Under the pieces are notes generated by a model, which saw only the letters and a program-made list of their open reading frames with translations, made no database searches and had not been told where the DNA came from. Below are positions 37,581-48,227 of a DNA stretch of 64,000 nt, in pieces (position 1 is the first letter of the stretch; each line of letters opens with the position of its first letter). The stretch spans positions 868,001 through 932,000 of the forward strand of contig NZ_JANQAJ010000006.1 in the NCBI RefSeq assembly GCF_024707105.1, read 5' to 3'. Source of the DNA: Devosia ginsengisoli (GTDB taxonomy: Bacteria; Pseudomonadota; Alphaproteobacteria; Rhizobiales; Devosiaceae). Position numbers and translations under genes: made by a program.

Positions 37581-38531
37581 ATGCTTGGCTATCTTCTGCG
37601 CCGGCTGGCCTCCGCGGCCGTGGTCGTCGTTCTCGTCAGTATTATTGCGTTCGCGATCGTATCGGTGCTGCCCGGTGACACGGCTGCTGCCCTGCTGGGC
37701 GAGGAGGGGGCTCGCAACAGCGAGCGCTATCAGCTCCTGCGCCAGGAACTCGGTCTCGATCAGCCGATTGTCGTGCGCTATTTCACATGGGTCGCGCATG
37801 CCGTGACCGGCGATCTCGGCCAATCCCTGCGCACGGGCGAACAAATCGGTCCCGCCATTCTCGCCCGCGCCGTGCCGACGGTGCAACTCGCCATCATGGC
37901 GCTGCTGATTTCGGTGGTCATCGCCATTCCGGTGGGGGTGATTTCGTCGGTATATTACCGCCGGTTCCCCGACCACTTGGGAACGCTCTTTGCCCTCACG
38001 GCCATCGCGACGCCGGGATTCTGGTTCGGAATCATGCTGATCATGCTGTTCAGCGTGACGCTGCGATGGCTGCCGCCATCGGGCTATCTGCCGTTTTTCC
38101 AGGATCCGCTGGGGTCGCTGCAACTCATGTTCATGCCGGCGCTGGCGCTGGCCACCGGGTTTACCGGCGTCCTCATAAGGCAGGTGCGCTCGTCCGTGCT
38201 GGAGGTCCTGAACGAGGACTATATCACCACGGCGCGCAGCAAGGGATTGTCGCCTGCCAAGGTGCTGTTCGGCCACGCTTTGCGCAATGCGCTGTTGCCT
38301 GTCGTCACGCTGGTGGGGCTGCAACTGGGTGCCCTATTCGGTGGCGCCGCCACGGTAGAGACAGTGTTCTCGATACCCGGCCTCGGGCGCCTCGCCGTCG
38401 ATTCCATCTTCTTCCGCGACTTCACGATGATCCAGGCGCTGATGCTGGTACTGGCGCTGACCGTGCTGTTCGCCAGCGTGCTGACCGACCTGGTCTATTC
38501 GCGCATCGATCCGAGGATTCGCCGTGGTTGA
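37581..38531 (+). CDS. ABC transporter permease (DppB-like)
   Basis: 316 residues from ATG 37581. The typical DppB start MLGYLLRRLASAAVVVVLVS is followed by the LPGDTA motif, six membrane helices and the EAA loop NEDYITTARSKGLSPAKVLFGHALRNALLP. It pairs with the next permease, which it overlaps by 8 nt. Confidence 0.92.
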   Translation: MLGYLLRRLASAAVVVVLVSIIAFAIVSVLPGDTAAALLGEEGARNSERYQLLRQELGLDQPIVVRYFTWVAHAVTGDLGQSLRTGEQIGPAILARAVPTVQLAIMALLISVVIAIPVGVISSVYYRRFPDHLGTLFALTAIATPGFWFGIMLIMLFSVTLRWLPPSGYLPFFQDPLGSLQLMFMPALALATGFTGVLIRQVRSSVLEVLNEDYITTARSKGLSPAKVLFGHALRNALLPVVTLVGLQLGALFGGAATVETVFSIPGLGRLAVDSIFFRDFTMIQALMLVLALTVLFASVLTDLVYSRIDPRIRRG

Positions 38532-39375
38532 GGCAGTGTCATCGTTCACCCGGCCGCGTTTGCGGATCAATGGCTTCGCCGTGCTGGGCTTCGGGCTGCT
38601 GGCGCTGCTGATCATCTGTGCGGCATTCTCGCCGTGGCTCGCGCCCTACGATCCGAACGCACAAGACTATCGCGCCGTACTGCAAGGTCCGTCTGCCGCG
38701 CATTGGCTCGGCACCGACCATACGGGTCGGGACATGCTGTCGCGTCTGATCTATGGCAGCCGCGTAGCGCTGAGCATCGGCTTTACCGCGGTAGGGCTCG
38801 CGGTGCTGCTGGGGGGACTGCTGGGCGTGGTCGCCGGCTATGCCCGCGGCCTGGTCGACGAGGCGATCATGCGTGTCATGGACGCCTTGCTGTCATTCCC
38901 GTCAGTGCTGCTGGCGCTTGGCATCATGGCGGCGCTCGGTCCAGGCGTTAACACGATCATCATCGCCATCGCCATTGCCGACCTGCCGATGTTCGCGCGT
39001 ATTACCCGTTCGCAGGTGCTGACCGTGCGCGAGCGGGATTTCGTGGTCGCCACTCGGGCGCTCGGCGCCGGTCCGGCTCGCATCATTTTCCGCCATATCG
39101 TGCCGCATATCACCGGTCCGGTCGCTGTCATGGCGACCATCCAGGTCGGTCACGCCATTCTGACCGAGGCGGCGCTGTCGTTTCTCGGCCTCGGCATCCA
39201 GCCGCCCACGGCGAGCTGGGGCGCGATGATGCGCAACGGCTTTTCCTACATGGAGCGGGCGCCATGGCTGGCCGCCTTTACGGGTCTGGCCATCCTGCTC
39301 ACCGTTCTCGCCCTCAATCTGGCCGGCGATGTCCTGCGGGACTGGCTCGACCCGCGCGGCGACTCCCGCCGCTAA
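38524..39375 (+). CDS. ABC transporter permease (DppC-like)
   Basis: 283 residues from GTG 38524. The N-terminal segment has LAPYDPNAQDY and HWLGTDHTGRDMLSRLIYGSR, both DppC hallmarks. The EAA loop is VVATRALGAGPARIIFRHIVP. Second half of the channel. Confidence 0.92.
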   Translation: MVEAVSSFTRPRLRINGFAVLGFGLLALLIICAAFSPWLAPYDPNAQDYRAVLQGPSAAHWLGTDHTGRDMLSRLIYGSRVALSIGFTAVGLAVLLGGLLGVVAGYARGLVDEAIMRVMDALLSFPSVLLALGIMAALGPGVNTIIIAIAIADLPMFARITRSQVLTVRERDFVVATRALGAGPARIIFRHIVPHITGPVAVMATIQVGHAILTEAALSFLGLGIQPPTASWGAMMRNGFSYMERAPWLAAFTGLAILLTVLALNLAGDVLRDWLDPRGDSRR

Positions 39376-39393
39376 CCTGACAGGCATAGCACT

Positions 39394-40599
39394 ATGAAGA
39401 TCGTCGATGTCCGCACGCAACTGTTCGAATACCGCCTGGGCCGGCGTCGTGGTGATGCGCATGCGCCCAGCGGGCGCACGCACCAGAACAACGCCCTGGT
39501 GGAAATTCTGACCGATACCGACCATGTCGGCATCGCCATCGCCTCGACCAATGCGGTCTATGGCATTGCGCGGCTGAAGCGCGTGCTGATCGGCGCTGAT
39601 CCCCGCCAGGTGCTCGGGCTCTGGCAGACCATGGTCGACCTCATCTTCAAGAGCGGCAATTCCGGCATCATGAACGAGGCGCTGTCGGCGCTGGACATGG
39701 CATTGTGGGACCTCAAGGGGAAAGCCTATGGCGAGCCGCTATGGCGGCTGCTGGGTGCGAAGACCAATCGCGTCCGCGCCTATGCGAGCGGCGGCGACAT
39801 GCCGCTCAACGACGAGCAGCTCACCGCGTTCTACAGCCATATGGCGAGCCGGGGCTTTCGGGCCGCCAAGCTGAAGATCGGGCTCGACATAGAAGAAGAC
39901 GCGCGGCGCCTCGCCCTGATCCGCGACGTGATGACCGTCAATGGCAAGCCGCCGGCGCTGATGGTGGATGCCAGCGAATACTGGCATGCCAAGCAGGCAG
40001 TGCGGCGCATCACCTGGCTTGAGGAGCGGTTCGACCTGACCTGGGTGGAGGAGCCGGTGCAGCGGGCCGACTATCGCGGGCTGGCCACTGTTTCGAGCCA
40101 CATCAAGGCGCCTGTCGCTGCGGGCGAGAATCTCAAGACCGTGCTGGATTTCCAGTCCTATATCGAACACGGTTCGGCCGACATCGTGCAGGTCGGCCGC
40201 ATGATGAGCGGTTTCACCGGCGCCATGCAGGTCGGCAACCTGGCCTATGCGCACGGCCTGCCCTGCGCCGGTTCGGACTCCGAAGCCAAGGTGTTCGCCC
40301 ATGTCGCGGCCGCCTTGCCGAACCACATGATCCTCGAAGTGCATGACGATCAGGTCGAAGAGCCCATGCTCAGGGCCGACAACTGGATCGAGGACGGCCA
40401 TGTCGTGCTGGGCGACAGCCCGGGCCTGGGGCTGACTGTCGACCGCGAAATACTCAAGGCCCATTCGATCGAAGCGCCACGCCCCGGCCGCTCGGGGGCG
40501 GGCTGGGCCGGCCGCCGCGCCGGCGCAGGGCTTATGGAAGTGCCGGCAACCGACGAAGAACGCCGCATCGGGGCACTCCCGACCGATGGAGACGAGTGA
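39394..40599 (+). CDS. enolase-superfamily enzyme (mandelate racemase/muconate lactonizing family)
   Basis: 401 residues. Lys159-Leu-Lys161 (KLKIG), Asp192 (MVDAS), Glu219 (WVEEP) and Glu245 (AAGEN) form the expected active site. The late His-Asp dyad is replaced by GSDSEAKVFAHVAA, with His303 as a possible base. The 40-residue C-terminal extension (Arg/Gly-rich, ends GALPTDGDE) is unusual. It is the fourth gene of the Dpp-type operon; the RraA-like gene follows with a one-base overlap. Confidence 0.86.
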   Translation: MKIVDVRTQLFEYRLGRRRGDAHAPSGRTHQNNALVEILTDTDHVGIAIASTNAVYGIARLKRVLIGADPRQVLGLWQTMVDLIFKSGNSGIMNEALSALDMALWDLKGKAYGEPLWRLLGAKTNRVRAYASGGDMPLNDEQLTAFYSHMASRGFRAAKLKIGLDIEEDARRLALIRDVMTVNGKPPALMVDASEYWHAKQAVRRITWLEERFDLTWVEEPVQRADYRGLATVSSHIKAPVAAGENLKTVLDFQSYIEHGSADIVQVGRMMSGFTGAMQVGNLAYAHGLPCAGSDSEAKVFAHVAAALPNHMILEVHDDQVEEPMLRADNWIEDGHVVLGDSPGLGLTVDREILKAHSIEAPRPGRSGAGWAGRRAGAGLMEVPATDEERRIGALPTDGDE

Positions 40600-41363
40600 T
40601 GAATACGCCCCGCGTTTCGGATGATCTGCTGGAAAAGATCGGCACGCTCGGTACGGCGACCGTATTCTATCTGCTGCATATGCGCAGCATCGGGCGCAAA
40701 TATGGTTCTGGCCCGATCGCGATGACGGGCGTGGCGCCGCTGGCACCCGGACGCAAGCTGGTGGGGCGGGCGGTGACGCTGCGCTACCTGCCGTCGCGCG
40801 AGGATATGCAGGCGGAAATCGCCACCAGCGCGGGAGCCGATGGCATGAATGCGACGCCCCGCTGGCGGGTGATCGAGACCTGTGGGCCAGGTGATGTCCT
40901 CGTATCGGACGCGATGGGCCAAAGCGGTACCTCGACCGGCGGGGAGATCGTCTATGGCCGGCTGTTCCAGCGCGGGGCGGCGGGCATCGTGACCGATGGG
41001 GCCATTCGCGATGCGCAGGCGACGCTCGATATGGGCTGGCCGGTCTATGCGGGCGGTCGGGCGACGATGATCGGCGAGACCAGCCTGCTGCCTTACGAAT
41101 ACAACGTGCCGGTGCAGTGCGGCGGCGTTCTGGTGCGGCCTGGCGACGTGATCCTGGGCGACGACGACGGCGTGGTGGCCATCGCGGCCGGATTGGCCGA
41201 GGAGATCGCCATGGCGGGACGCGAGCACGAGGCCATCGAAAGCTCGATCCTGGCGAATATGCGCGAGGAAAATGCCTCGCCGTCGCGCTTCTATCCCTTC
41301 AATGCCAATACACGGGCCATGCATGCGGCGCGGCGTGCTCTGTCGGACGGAGGCCAAGGGTGA
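40599..41363 (+). CDS. RraA-family protein
   Basis: 254 residues. Motifs are GTATVFYLLHMR, QSGTSTGGEIVYGRLFQRG, IVTDGAIRDAQ (Arg-Asp metal site) and CGGVLVRPGDVILGDDDGVV. It differs clearly from the RraA-like protein at 24343-25083 and sits beside a different enolase-superfamily enzyme, so it probably acts as an aldolase, decarboxylase or dehydratase on that pathway's product. It overlaps the next gene in GTGA. Confidence 0.87.
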   Translation: MNTPRVSDDLLEKIGTLGTATVFYLLHMRSIGRKYGSGPIAMTGVAPLAPGRKLVGRAVTLRYLPSREDMQAEIATSAGADGMNATPRWRVIETCGPGDVLVSDAMGQSGTSTGGEIVYGRLFQRGAAGIVTDGAIRDAQATLDMGWPVYAGGRATMIGETSLLPYEYNVPVQCGGVLVRPGDVILGDDDGVVAIAAGLAEEIAMAGREHEAIESSILANMREENASPSRFYPFNANTRAMHAARRALSDGGQG

Positions 41364-42448
41364 GCGCGCCACTGCTCGAAGTCCGCGACCTCGAGGTTGC
41401 CTTCGATACGCGCCGCGGACGGGTCAAGGCCGTGGATGGGCTCTCGTTCAGCCTGGGCAAGGGCGAGATCATCGCATTGGTGGGCGAATCCGGCTGCGGC
41501 AAATCGGTGGCGGTCCGCTCGGTGATGAAGCTGCTGCCCGAGCAGACGGCGCGCTACGAAGCGGGCTCGATCACGCTCGATGGCAAGGACCTGCTCGATC
41601 TCGACGACAAGGCGATGCAGAAGATCCGCGGCCACGACATCGCGCTTATCTTCCAGGACCCGATGTCGAGCCTCAATCCGGTGCTGACCATCGGCGAACA
41701 GATCGGCGAGGCGATCAGCCGGCACCAGCGCGTCAGCCGCCGGGAGGTGGTCGAGCGGACCATCGAATTGCTGCGGCGGGTCGGCATTCCCGCGCCCGAG
41801 ACGCGTCTCAAGGCCTATCCGCACGAATTTTCCGGCGGCATGCGCCAGCGCGTCATGATCGCCATGGCGCTGTCATGCAATCCCCGGGTGATCCTGGCCG
41901 ACGAGATCACCACCGCGCTCGATGTGACCATCCAGGCGCAGATCATGGACCTGCTGAAATCGCTGGTCGCCGATGCCGGCGCCGCCGTGGTGATGATCAC
42001 CCACGATATGGGGATCGTGGCCGGCGCGGCCGAACGGGTCTATGTGATGTATGCCGGCACGGTGGTCGAAACCGCGACGACCGCTGACCTCTTCGCCAGG
42101 CCGGCCATGCCCTATACCTGGGGCCTGCTGCGCTCCATTCCCTCGCTGGAGCGGCCGGTGGATGAACCGCTCGTGCCGATCGAGGGCCTGCCGCCCAATC
42201 TGGCGCGGCTCGAACCGGGATGCCGCTTCCGGCCGCGCTGCGCCTATCGCCGTGCGATTTGCGGCGCGGCGGAGCCGCCGCTGGCCCCGGCGCCCGATGG
42301 CGCCGAAGGGCATCTTGCCCGCTGCTGGGGGCTCGATCCGGAAAATGGCTGGCTGCGGGATACCGACTGGACGAGCGATCTGGGCGATGCCGAAACGATG
42401 GCCGAAATCAGCGCTGCCGCCGCGCAGGTTCAGGGTGAGAAGCGATGA
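41360..42448 (+). CDS. ABC transporter ATP-binding protein (DppD-like)
   Basis: 362 residues from GTG 41360 (GTGA overlap with the RraA stop). Walker A GESGCGKS, signature EFSGGMRQRVMIAMA, Walker B region VILADEITTALDVT (usually DEPT; the Pro is Ile), and a C-terminal oligopeptide-transporter domain with Cys-rich CRFRPRCAYRRAIC. The long Asp/Glu-rich tail (about 330-362) is atypical. Confidence 0.91.
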   Translation: MSAPLLEVRDLEVAFDTRRGRVKAVDGLSFSLGKGEIIALVGESGCGKSVAVRSVMKLLPEQTARYEAGSITLDGKDLLDLDDKAMQKIRGHDIALIFQDPMSSLNPVLTIGEQIGEAISRHQRVSRREVVERTIELLRRVGIPAPETRLKAYPHEFSGGMRQRVMIAMALSCNPRVILADEITTALDVTIQAQIMDLLKSLVADAGAAVVMITHDMGIVAGAAERVYVMYAGTVVETATTADLFARPAMPYTWGLLRSIPSLERPVDEPLVPIEGLPPNLARLEPGCRFRPRCAYRRAICGAAEPPLAPAPDGAEGHLARCWGLDPENGWLRDTDWTSDLGDAETMAEISAAAAQVQGEKR

Positions 42449-43458
42449 CCGACACCAGCGAACCGATTCTCGATATCCGCAACTTGACGGTGCGGTTCGG
42501 CAAGGTGGCCGCCGTCAATGACATGAGCCTGACGCTGCGCCGCGGGGAAACGCTTGGCCTGGTGGGCGAAAGCGGCTCGGGCAAGTCCACCACCAGCCGC
42601 GCCGTATTGCAGATCAACCGGCCGACCAGCGGCGAGGTCTGGTTCGACGGCGAGGAGCTGGTATCGGCCAGCCGAACCAGGCTCAAGGCGCTCCGGCAGC
42701 GCATGCAGATGGTGTTTCAGGATCCCCGCTCGTCGCTGGACCCGCGGATGACCGTGGAGGCACTGCTGGCCGAGCCGCTCGTCATCTTTGGCATCGGCAA
42801 TCGGACCTTGCGCAGGGCGAAGGTGGCCGAGATGCTGCGGCTGGTCGGACTCGATCCGGCCGTAGGAAGCCGCTATCCGCACGAATTTTCCGGCGGGCAG
42901 GCGCAGCGTATCGCGATTGCGCGGGCGCTGATCCTGGAGCCGGAACTGATCATCGCCGACGAGCCGGTCTCGGCACTGGATGTGTCCATCCAGGCCCAGA
43001 TCATCAACCTGCTGGTCAAGCTGCGGACGCAACTGAACCTCTCCATGCTGTTCATCGCGCATGACCTGGCCGTGGTGCGCCATATCTCGGATCGCGTGGC
43101 GGTGATGTATATGGGCCGGGTGGTGGAACTTGCCGACCGCGACCGCCTCTATGGCGCACCGGCGCATCCCTATACGCGGGCGCTGCTGTCAGCGGTGCCG
43201 GTGCCCGATCCGGCGGTGGAGGTTCATCGCAAGCGGGAAATTCTCACAGGTGAATTGCCCAGTCCCGGCCGGTTGCCCTACGGCTGCGCCTTCCGCAGCC
43301 GTTGTCCGCTGCATGCGGCTTTGGGCAGGCCGGAGGTCTGCGCCAATGTGCTGCCGCCCCTAGTTCCCCTGGCGCCGAACCAGTCGGCGGCCTGCCACTT
43401 CGTCAGTGATGCGTCTGCAGCCGCAGCACGAGACCAGCGCGGTGGTGTTTCGGCCTGA
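42445..43458 (+). CDS. ABC transporter ATP-binding protein (DppF-like)
   Basis: 337 residues, ATGA overlap with the previous gene. Walker A GESGSGKST, signature EFSGGQAQRIAIARA, Walker B LIIADEPVSALDVS, and the C-terminal CAFRSRCPLHAA cysteine motif of the oligopeptide branch. With DppD-, DppB- and DppC-like proteins it completes the importer. Last gene of this operon; it converges with the hydantoinase gene 26 bp away. Confidence 0.92.
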   Translation: MTDTSEPILDIRNLTVRFGKVAAVNDMSLTLRRGETLGLVGESGSGKSTTSRAVLQINRPTSGEVWFDGEELVSASRTRLKALRQRMQMVFQDPRSSLDPRMTVEALLAEPLVIFGIGNRTLRRAKVAEMLRLVGLDPAVGSRYPHEFSGGQAQRIAIARALILEPELIIADEPVSALDVSIQAQIINLLVKLRTQLNLSMLFIAHDLAVVRHISDRVAVMYMGRVVELADRDRLYGAPAHPYTRALLSAVPVPDPAVEVHRKREILTGELPSPGRLPYGCAFRSRCPLHAALGRPEVCANVLPPLVPLAPNQSAACHFVSDASAAAARDQRGGVSA

Positions 43459-43484
43459 GCGAGGCCGGCTTGGTTTCAGCAGGC

Positions 43485-46400
43485 TCAAGCCACGCTTCCA
43501 AAACCGCCGCCGGTTGGGGTTTCGATAATGATGGAATCCCCGATCTGCATGGCGATCTGGTCGCATGAGTCGAGCGCAACCATGTCGCCATTGCGCCGGA
43601 TCACCGCATTGCGGCCCAGGCTGCCGCTTTTGCCGCCGGCGATGCCGGCCAGGGCGACCTTTCGGTTGCCGCTGAGGATGGCGCAGTCGAGGTCCTCGCG
43701 GAAGCGGATGACCCGGCGCGTGCCGTCGCCCGACCGCCAGCGACCTTCCCCGCCCGAACCGCGCCGGATGGAGAATTCGTCGAGGATGACCGGAAAACGA
43801 GCCTCGAGCACTTCGGGATCGGTGAGCCGCGTATTGGTCATGTTGGTATGGACGGCCGCTGCGCCGTGGAAGTCCGGCCCAGCCGGGGCGCCGGAGCAGA
43901 TCGTCTCGTAATACTGGTAGGTGCTGTTGCCGAAGGTCAGGTTGTTCATCGTGGCCTGGGACAGGCCCAGCCGGCCGGTAGCGCCGAACAGGCAATTGGC
44001 CACGGCCTGGCTCACTTCCACATTGCCCGCCACCACTGCCGCCGGATAGCGGGGCGACAACAGAGTGCCTTCGGGAATGACGATGTCGATCGGCCGCAGG
44101 CAGCCGGCATTCATGGGGATATTCTTGCCCACCAGCACGCGGAACACATAGAGTGTGGCGGCCTGGGTGACCGGTTCGGGCGCATTGAAATTGGTCGGCT
44201 GCTGGGGGCTGGTGCCGGTGAAATCCACCATGAGCCGGCGCTGTGCCCGATCCACCGTCAGCGCGACGCGAATGACGGCGCCCTGGTCGGTGGGCAGCTC
44301 GAATGTGGCATCTTCCAGCTGGTCGATCACGCGCCGCACTTCTTCGGCCGCATTGTCCTGCACATGGCCCATATAGGCCTGCACGACATCGAGGCCGAAC
44401 TGGTCGATCATGCGGGTGACCTCCTGGGCGCCGCGCTCATTGGCGGCGACCTGGGCCTTGAGATCGGCGATATTCTCCTCGACATTGCGGACCGGATAGC
44501 GGGCGCCGAGCAGCAGGCTGCGCAAGGCCCCCTCGCGGAAGCTGCCCTGGTCGATCAGCTTGAAATTGTCGATATAGACGCCTTCCTCCTCGATGGAGGT
44601 GGCGAGCGGGCTCATCGAGCCCGGCGCGATGCCGCCGATATCGGCGTGGTGGCCGCGGCTGGCCACGAAGAACAGGATGCGCTCGCCCGCAGCGTCGAAG
44701 ACCGGGCTCACCACGGTGATGTCGGGCAGATGCGTGCCGCCGTGATAGGGGGCATTGAGGGCAAAGACGTCGCCCGGCCGGATGGACTGGTGGTTCTGGC
44801 GGAGCACGGCCTGCACCGAACGGTCCATCGAGCCCAGATGGACCGGCACATGTGGCGCATTGGCGACGAGATTGCCCTCGCCGTCGAACAGCGCGCAGGA
44901 AAAGTCCAGGCGCTCCTTGATATTCACCGAGCGGGCCGTGTTCTGCAGCACCAGCCCCATCTGCTCGGCGATGGACATGAAGAGGTTGTTGAACACCTCC
45001 AGCATAACTGGATCGACACTGGTACCGACGGCCTGGGTGGTGACCAGCGGTTCGATCCGCTGCAGCACGATATTGTCCAGCTCGGTGAGCTCGGCCTGCC
45101 ATCCCTGTTCGACGACGATGGTCTGGTTGGGCTCGATGAGCAGAGCCGGCCCGGCGATCCGCTGGCCGGTGGCCAGGTCCTGGCGCATCGCCACCAGCGC
45201 ATAATGCCACTGGCCCTGGCTGAAGAAGCGCGTCCAGCGTTCCGTGGCCACGCGACCCTGCCGGCGTTCGGCTTGCGGCGCTATCCCGGCGCCGCCGCCC
45301 ACCGATTCGACGGAAACCGATTCAACGATCAGCGTGCGGCCCGCCTGCACGAAGCCGAAGCGGGTGCGGTGGAGCTCTTCGAACGACGCGCGCATCTGGG
45401 TCGCGCTGCCCAGTGGGACCTGCAGGGCCGAGTCGGTGCCCAGATAGCGCAGCTGCAGGCTGACCTGGTCCTGCACGGCGGCATCGTCGACGCCCTGCGC
45501 CTGCAACTGGGCGCGGTTCTGTGCCACGAGATCGGCGATCACGGCCGCGATCCGCTCTTCGGCGCGAGCATCGAGTTCCTCTTCCATGCCCATCTGGCGC
45601 TGGGCGCTGAGATCGGCCAGGCCCATGCCGAAGGCCGAGAGCAGGCCCGAAAAGGGGTGGACGAGGATGGATTTCATGCCCAGAGCGTCGGCCACGCGGC
45701 AGGCATGCTGGCCGCCGGCACCGCCGAAACAGGTCAGCGCATATGCCGTGACATCATAGCCGCGCGCGACCGATATCTTCTTGATCGCATGGGCCATATT
45801 CTCGACGGCAATGGTGATGAAGCCATCCGCTGCCTGTTCGGCGGTCATGTCGAGAGCGAGGTCACCCACTAGGTCGGCGAAGCGGGCGCGCACCAGGTCG
45901 GCGTCGAGCTTCTGGTTCTGTTCCGCCCCGAAAATGGCCGGGAAAAAATCCGGCTGCAACTTGCCCAGGGCGACGTTTGCGTCCGTCACGGTCAATGGGC
46001 CGCCGCGGCGATAGGATGCCGGTCCGGGATTGGCGCCGGCGGATTCCGGGCCGACCTGAAACCGCATGCCATCATAGGACAGAATGGAGCCACCGCCGGC
46101 AGCGACGGTATGGACCATCATCATCGGCGCCCGCATGCGGACCCCGGCGACTTCAGTTTCGAAGGCCCGTTCCCAGGCACCGTCATAATGGGTCACGTCG
46201 GTGGACGTGCCCCCCATGTCGAAGCCGATAATGCGCTTGAAGCCGGCCTGTTCGGAGGTGCGGGCCGCGCCCACCACGCCGCCGGCCGGGCCGGACAGGA
46301 TGGCATCCTTGCCATGGAACATGTCCGCCGATGTAAGGCCGCCGCCCGATGTCATGCATAGCAGGCGCGCCTGGCAGGTCTCGAGGTCGAGATCGGCGGC

Positions 46401-47072
46401 GACGCCTTCGAGATAGCGCCGGAGAATGGGCGACAGATAGGCGTCGACGACAGTGGTGTCGCCGCGGCCAACGATCTTGATCAGCGGGGAGACTTCGTGG
46501 CTCACCGAAACCTGGGCGAAGCCGATATCACGGGCGATGGCGGCTAGCTGGCGCTCATGTTCGGGATAGCGATAGGCATGCATCAGCACGATGGCGACGG
46601 CGTCGATGCCGGATTGCCTTACGGCCAGAAGCTCGTTGCGCGCCGTCTCCAGGTCGATGGGCAGCTCCACCTGCCCATCGGCCAGCACGCGCTCGCTGAC
46701 CTCGATCACGCTCGAATAGAGCGTTTCGGGCTTTTCGATGCGCATGGCGAAAATGTCGGGCCGGGCCTGGTAGCCGATTTCCAGCTGGTCGCGCAGCCCC
46801 CTGGTAATCAGCAGGGCGGTGGGTTCGCCCTTGCGCTCCAGCAAGGCATTGGTGGCAACCGTGGTTCCCATCTTGATATTGCCCACCAGGCCCGGAGGAA
46901 TTTTCTCCCCGGGCTGGAGGCCCAGGAAGCGGCGGATGCCGGCAACGGCGGCATCGCGATAGGCTTCCGGGCTTTCGGACAGCAGCTTCATGGCCTCCAG
47001 CGAACCGTCCGGCTTCCGGGCGATGATATCGGTGAAGGTACCGCCACGGTCGATCCAGAAGTCCCAGAGCAT
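43485..47072 (-). CDS. fused hydantoinase A/B (5-oxoprolinase-like)
   Basis: 1195 residues, ATP-dependent amide-ring opening. The HyuA half (about 1-680) starts [14 protein letters not shown] (nucleotide-binding DRGGTFTD) and has [11 protein letters not shown]. The HyuB half (about 690-1190) has [20 protein letters not shown] and [15 protein letters not shown] with SMSP, then ends GGGFGS. The fused layout is that of eukaryotic and some bacterial 5-oxoprolinases. In this context (hydrolase, monooxygenase, TRAP importer) the substrate may be a hydantoin or lactam from a catabolic pathway rather than 5-oxoproline. Confidence 0.93.
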   Translation of the reverse strand: MLWDFWIDRGGTFTDIIARKPDGSLEAMKLLSESPEAYRDAAVAGIRRFLGLQPGEKIPPGLVGNIKMGTTVATNALLERKGEPTALLITRGLRDQLEIGYQARPDIFAMRIEKPETLYSSVIEVSERVLADGQVELPIDLETARNELLAVRQSGIDAVAIVLMHAYRYPEHERQLAAIARDIGFAQVSVSHEVSPLIKIVGRGDTTVVDAYLSPILRRYLEGVAADLDLETCQARLLCMTSGGGLTSADMFHGKDAILSGPAGGVVGAARTSEQAGFKRIIGFDMGGTSTDVTHYDGAWERAFETEVAGVRMRAPMMMVHTVAAGGGSILSYDGMRFQVGPESAGANPGPASYRRGGPLTVTDANVALGKLQPDFFPAIFGAEQNQKLDADLVRARFADLVGDLALDMTAEQAADGFITIAVENMAHAIKKISVARGYDVTAYALTCFGGAGGQHACRVADALGMKSILVHPFSGLLSAFGMGLADLSAQRQMGMEEELDARAEERIAAVIADLVAQNRAQLQAQGVDDAAVQDQVSLQLRYLGTDSALQVPLGSATQMRASFEELHRTRFGFVQAGRTLIVESVSVESVGGGAGIAPQAERRQGRVATERWTRFFSQGQWHYALVAMRQDLATGQRIAGPALLIEPNQTIVVEQGWQAELTELDNIVLQRIEPLVTTQAVGTSVDPVMLEVFNNLFMSIAEQMGLVLQNTARSVNIKERLDFSCALFDGEGNLVANAPHVPVHLGSMDRSVQAVLRQNHQSIRPGDVFALNAPYHGGTHLPDITVVSPVFDAAGERILFFVASRGHHADIGGIAPGSMSPLATSIEEEGVYIDNFKLIDQGSFREGALRSLLLGARYPVRNVEENIADLKAQVAANERGAQEVTRMIDQFGLDVVQAYMGHVQDNAAEEVRRVIDQLEDATFELPTDQGAVIRVALTVDRAQRRLMVDFTGTSPQQPTNFNAPEPVTQAATLYVFRVLVGKNIPMNAGCLRPIDIVIPEGTLLSPRYPAAVVAGNVEVSQAVANCLFGATGRLGLSQATMNNLTFGNSTYQYYETICSGAPAGPDFHGAAAVHTNMTNTRLTDPEVLEARFPVILDEFSIRRGSGGEGRWRSGDGTRRVIRFREDLDCAILSGNRKVALAGIAGGKSGSLGRNAVIRRNGDMVALDSCDQIAMQIGDSIIIETPTGGGFGSVA

Positions 47073-47108
47073 AAACGCGTCCTCAGAAAGAGCTGGTTAC
47101 AAGCTGAT

Positions 47109-47124
47109 ATTTTATCGATAAAAT
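47109..47124. promoter_or_regulatory. perfect palindrome upstream of the hydantoinase gene
   Basis: ATTTTATCGATAAAAT is a perfect 16-bp palindrome 37 bp upstream of the hydantoinase start. On the minus strand TTGACA (47130-47125), a consensus -35 box, abuts it, so a bound protein would block the promoter. Related ATCGAT-type sites lie at 48181 and 50080. Confidence 0.65.
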
Positions 47125-47142
47125 GTCAACATAAAATCGATG

Positions 47143-48088
47143 TCAGCTGGATTGCGCCTGCTTATTGGTGGATTTGAGCCAGTCGATCATCAGCGCCTGC
47201 TTGTCGCGGGCCGCCGCGCACCAAGTGGTGGCGAGCAGGTAGCCGTGGATGAGGCCCTCGCCCTGATCCAGCGTGACCGGAACCCCGCTCTGTTCCAGGC
47301 GGCGGGCATAGGCCAGGCCGCTGTCGCGCAGGATGTCGTTCTCGGCCACGGCGACGAAAGCGGGCGGCATGCCCTCCAGCGTGTCGGCCAGCAGGGGCGC
47401 CGCCAGCGGCGAGATCTCGATCGGGTCCCGGCGGGCAATAGAGCGCCGCATACTGGTCCATCTTGGTACGCAGCAGGCCCGGCACTTCGGCCATTTCGCT
47501 ATAGGAGGGATGGGTGGTGTCGAAGTCGGCGACGGGATAGACCAGCCATTGCGCCAGGATCGAATAGTGTGTGCCGCGCAGTTGCAGCGTCACCGCCGCG
47601 GCAAGATTGCCGCCGGCGCTGTCGCCGCCGACCGAGATGGCGCCGGGGTCGATGCCCAGCATTGCGGCCTGGTCGAAGGTCCAGCGCGTTGCCGCGACGC
47701 ATTCATGCACTGCGCGGGGGAAAACATGCTCGGGCGCCAGCGCATAGTCGACGCTGATCACGGTTTGCCTGTTGCGCCGCGCAATTTCGGCCGCGACATA
47801 CCAATTGGTGGTCGAACTGCCGCGCACCCAGCCGCCGCCATGGAAATAGACCAGGCATGGTGCCTTGCGATTGTCGGGGTCGCCGTAGAACACGCGGACC
47901 GGCACATCGCCGGTGTCATGCGGCACGGCGAATGTGCGCGTCACGACGCTTTTGAGGCTCGGATCGAGCATGCTGTCGGCGATTTGTTCGTGATGCGCCC
48001 GCTGTTGATCCCAAGTGCTGTCGGCCGGCAATTCGGCCCAAGCAGCGGTCCAGAAGGCGAAAAAGGGTTGCAATTGCGGATCGAGCAT
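47143..48088 (-). CDS. alpha/beta hydrolase (HSL/esterase family), apparent frameshift
   Basis: An esterase/lipase of the hormone-sensitive-lipase branch: HGGGW oxyanion motif (83-86), nucleophile elbow GDSAG (Ser157), and late catalytic Asp and His (ENDILRDSG; EGLIHGY). The frame starting at 48088 loses family character after MDQYAALYC. The adjacent frame resumes with RRDPIEISPLAAPLLADTLEG and ends at 47143. The break lies at about 47424-47436 (one extra or two missing bases; CCC on the coding strand). As written the product is aberrant. It precedes the hydantoinase gene and could open a lactone or ester made by the nearby monooxygenase. Confidence 0.8.
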
Positions 48089-48180
48089 CGCGCGCTACGC
48101 CCGGAGGCGCCTCCTCTATATGACAGACGCCGACTGGCGACAGCGGTGAGGGTTTCCATACTGCGGCTGGAGTTGTCAAC

Positions 48181-48197
48181 GTTTTGCCGATATAATG
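48181..48197. promoter_or_regulatory. degenerate copy of the ATCGAT-type palindrome between the hydrolase and MmgE/PrpD genes
   Basis: GTTTTGCCGATATAATG keeps TTTT, CGATA and AATG of the 47109 palindrome. It is likewise next to TGTCAA (48174-48179), which is TTGACA on the minus strand. It would serve the divergent hydrolase and MmgE/PrpD promoters. Confidence 0.4.
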
Positions 48198-48227
48198 AAG
48201 ATATTTTGCTAGTGATGGAAGAAATGC

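Noticed and set aside
43467..43491. GGCTTG/CAAGCC hairpin between the convergent DppF-like and hydantoinase genes
   Set aside because: Only a 6-bp stem with a 13-nt loop and no T-run; it overlaps the hydantoinase stop, so support as a terminator is too weak.
43485..47072. Splitting the hydantoinase into separate HyuA and HyuB genes
   Set aside because: The frame is continuous through the junction at about residue 685 with no stop or start signals needed; fused forms are known in the oxoprolinase family.
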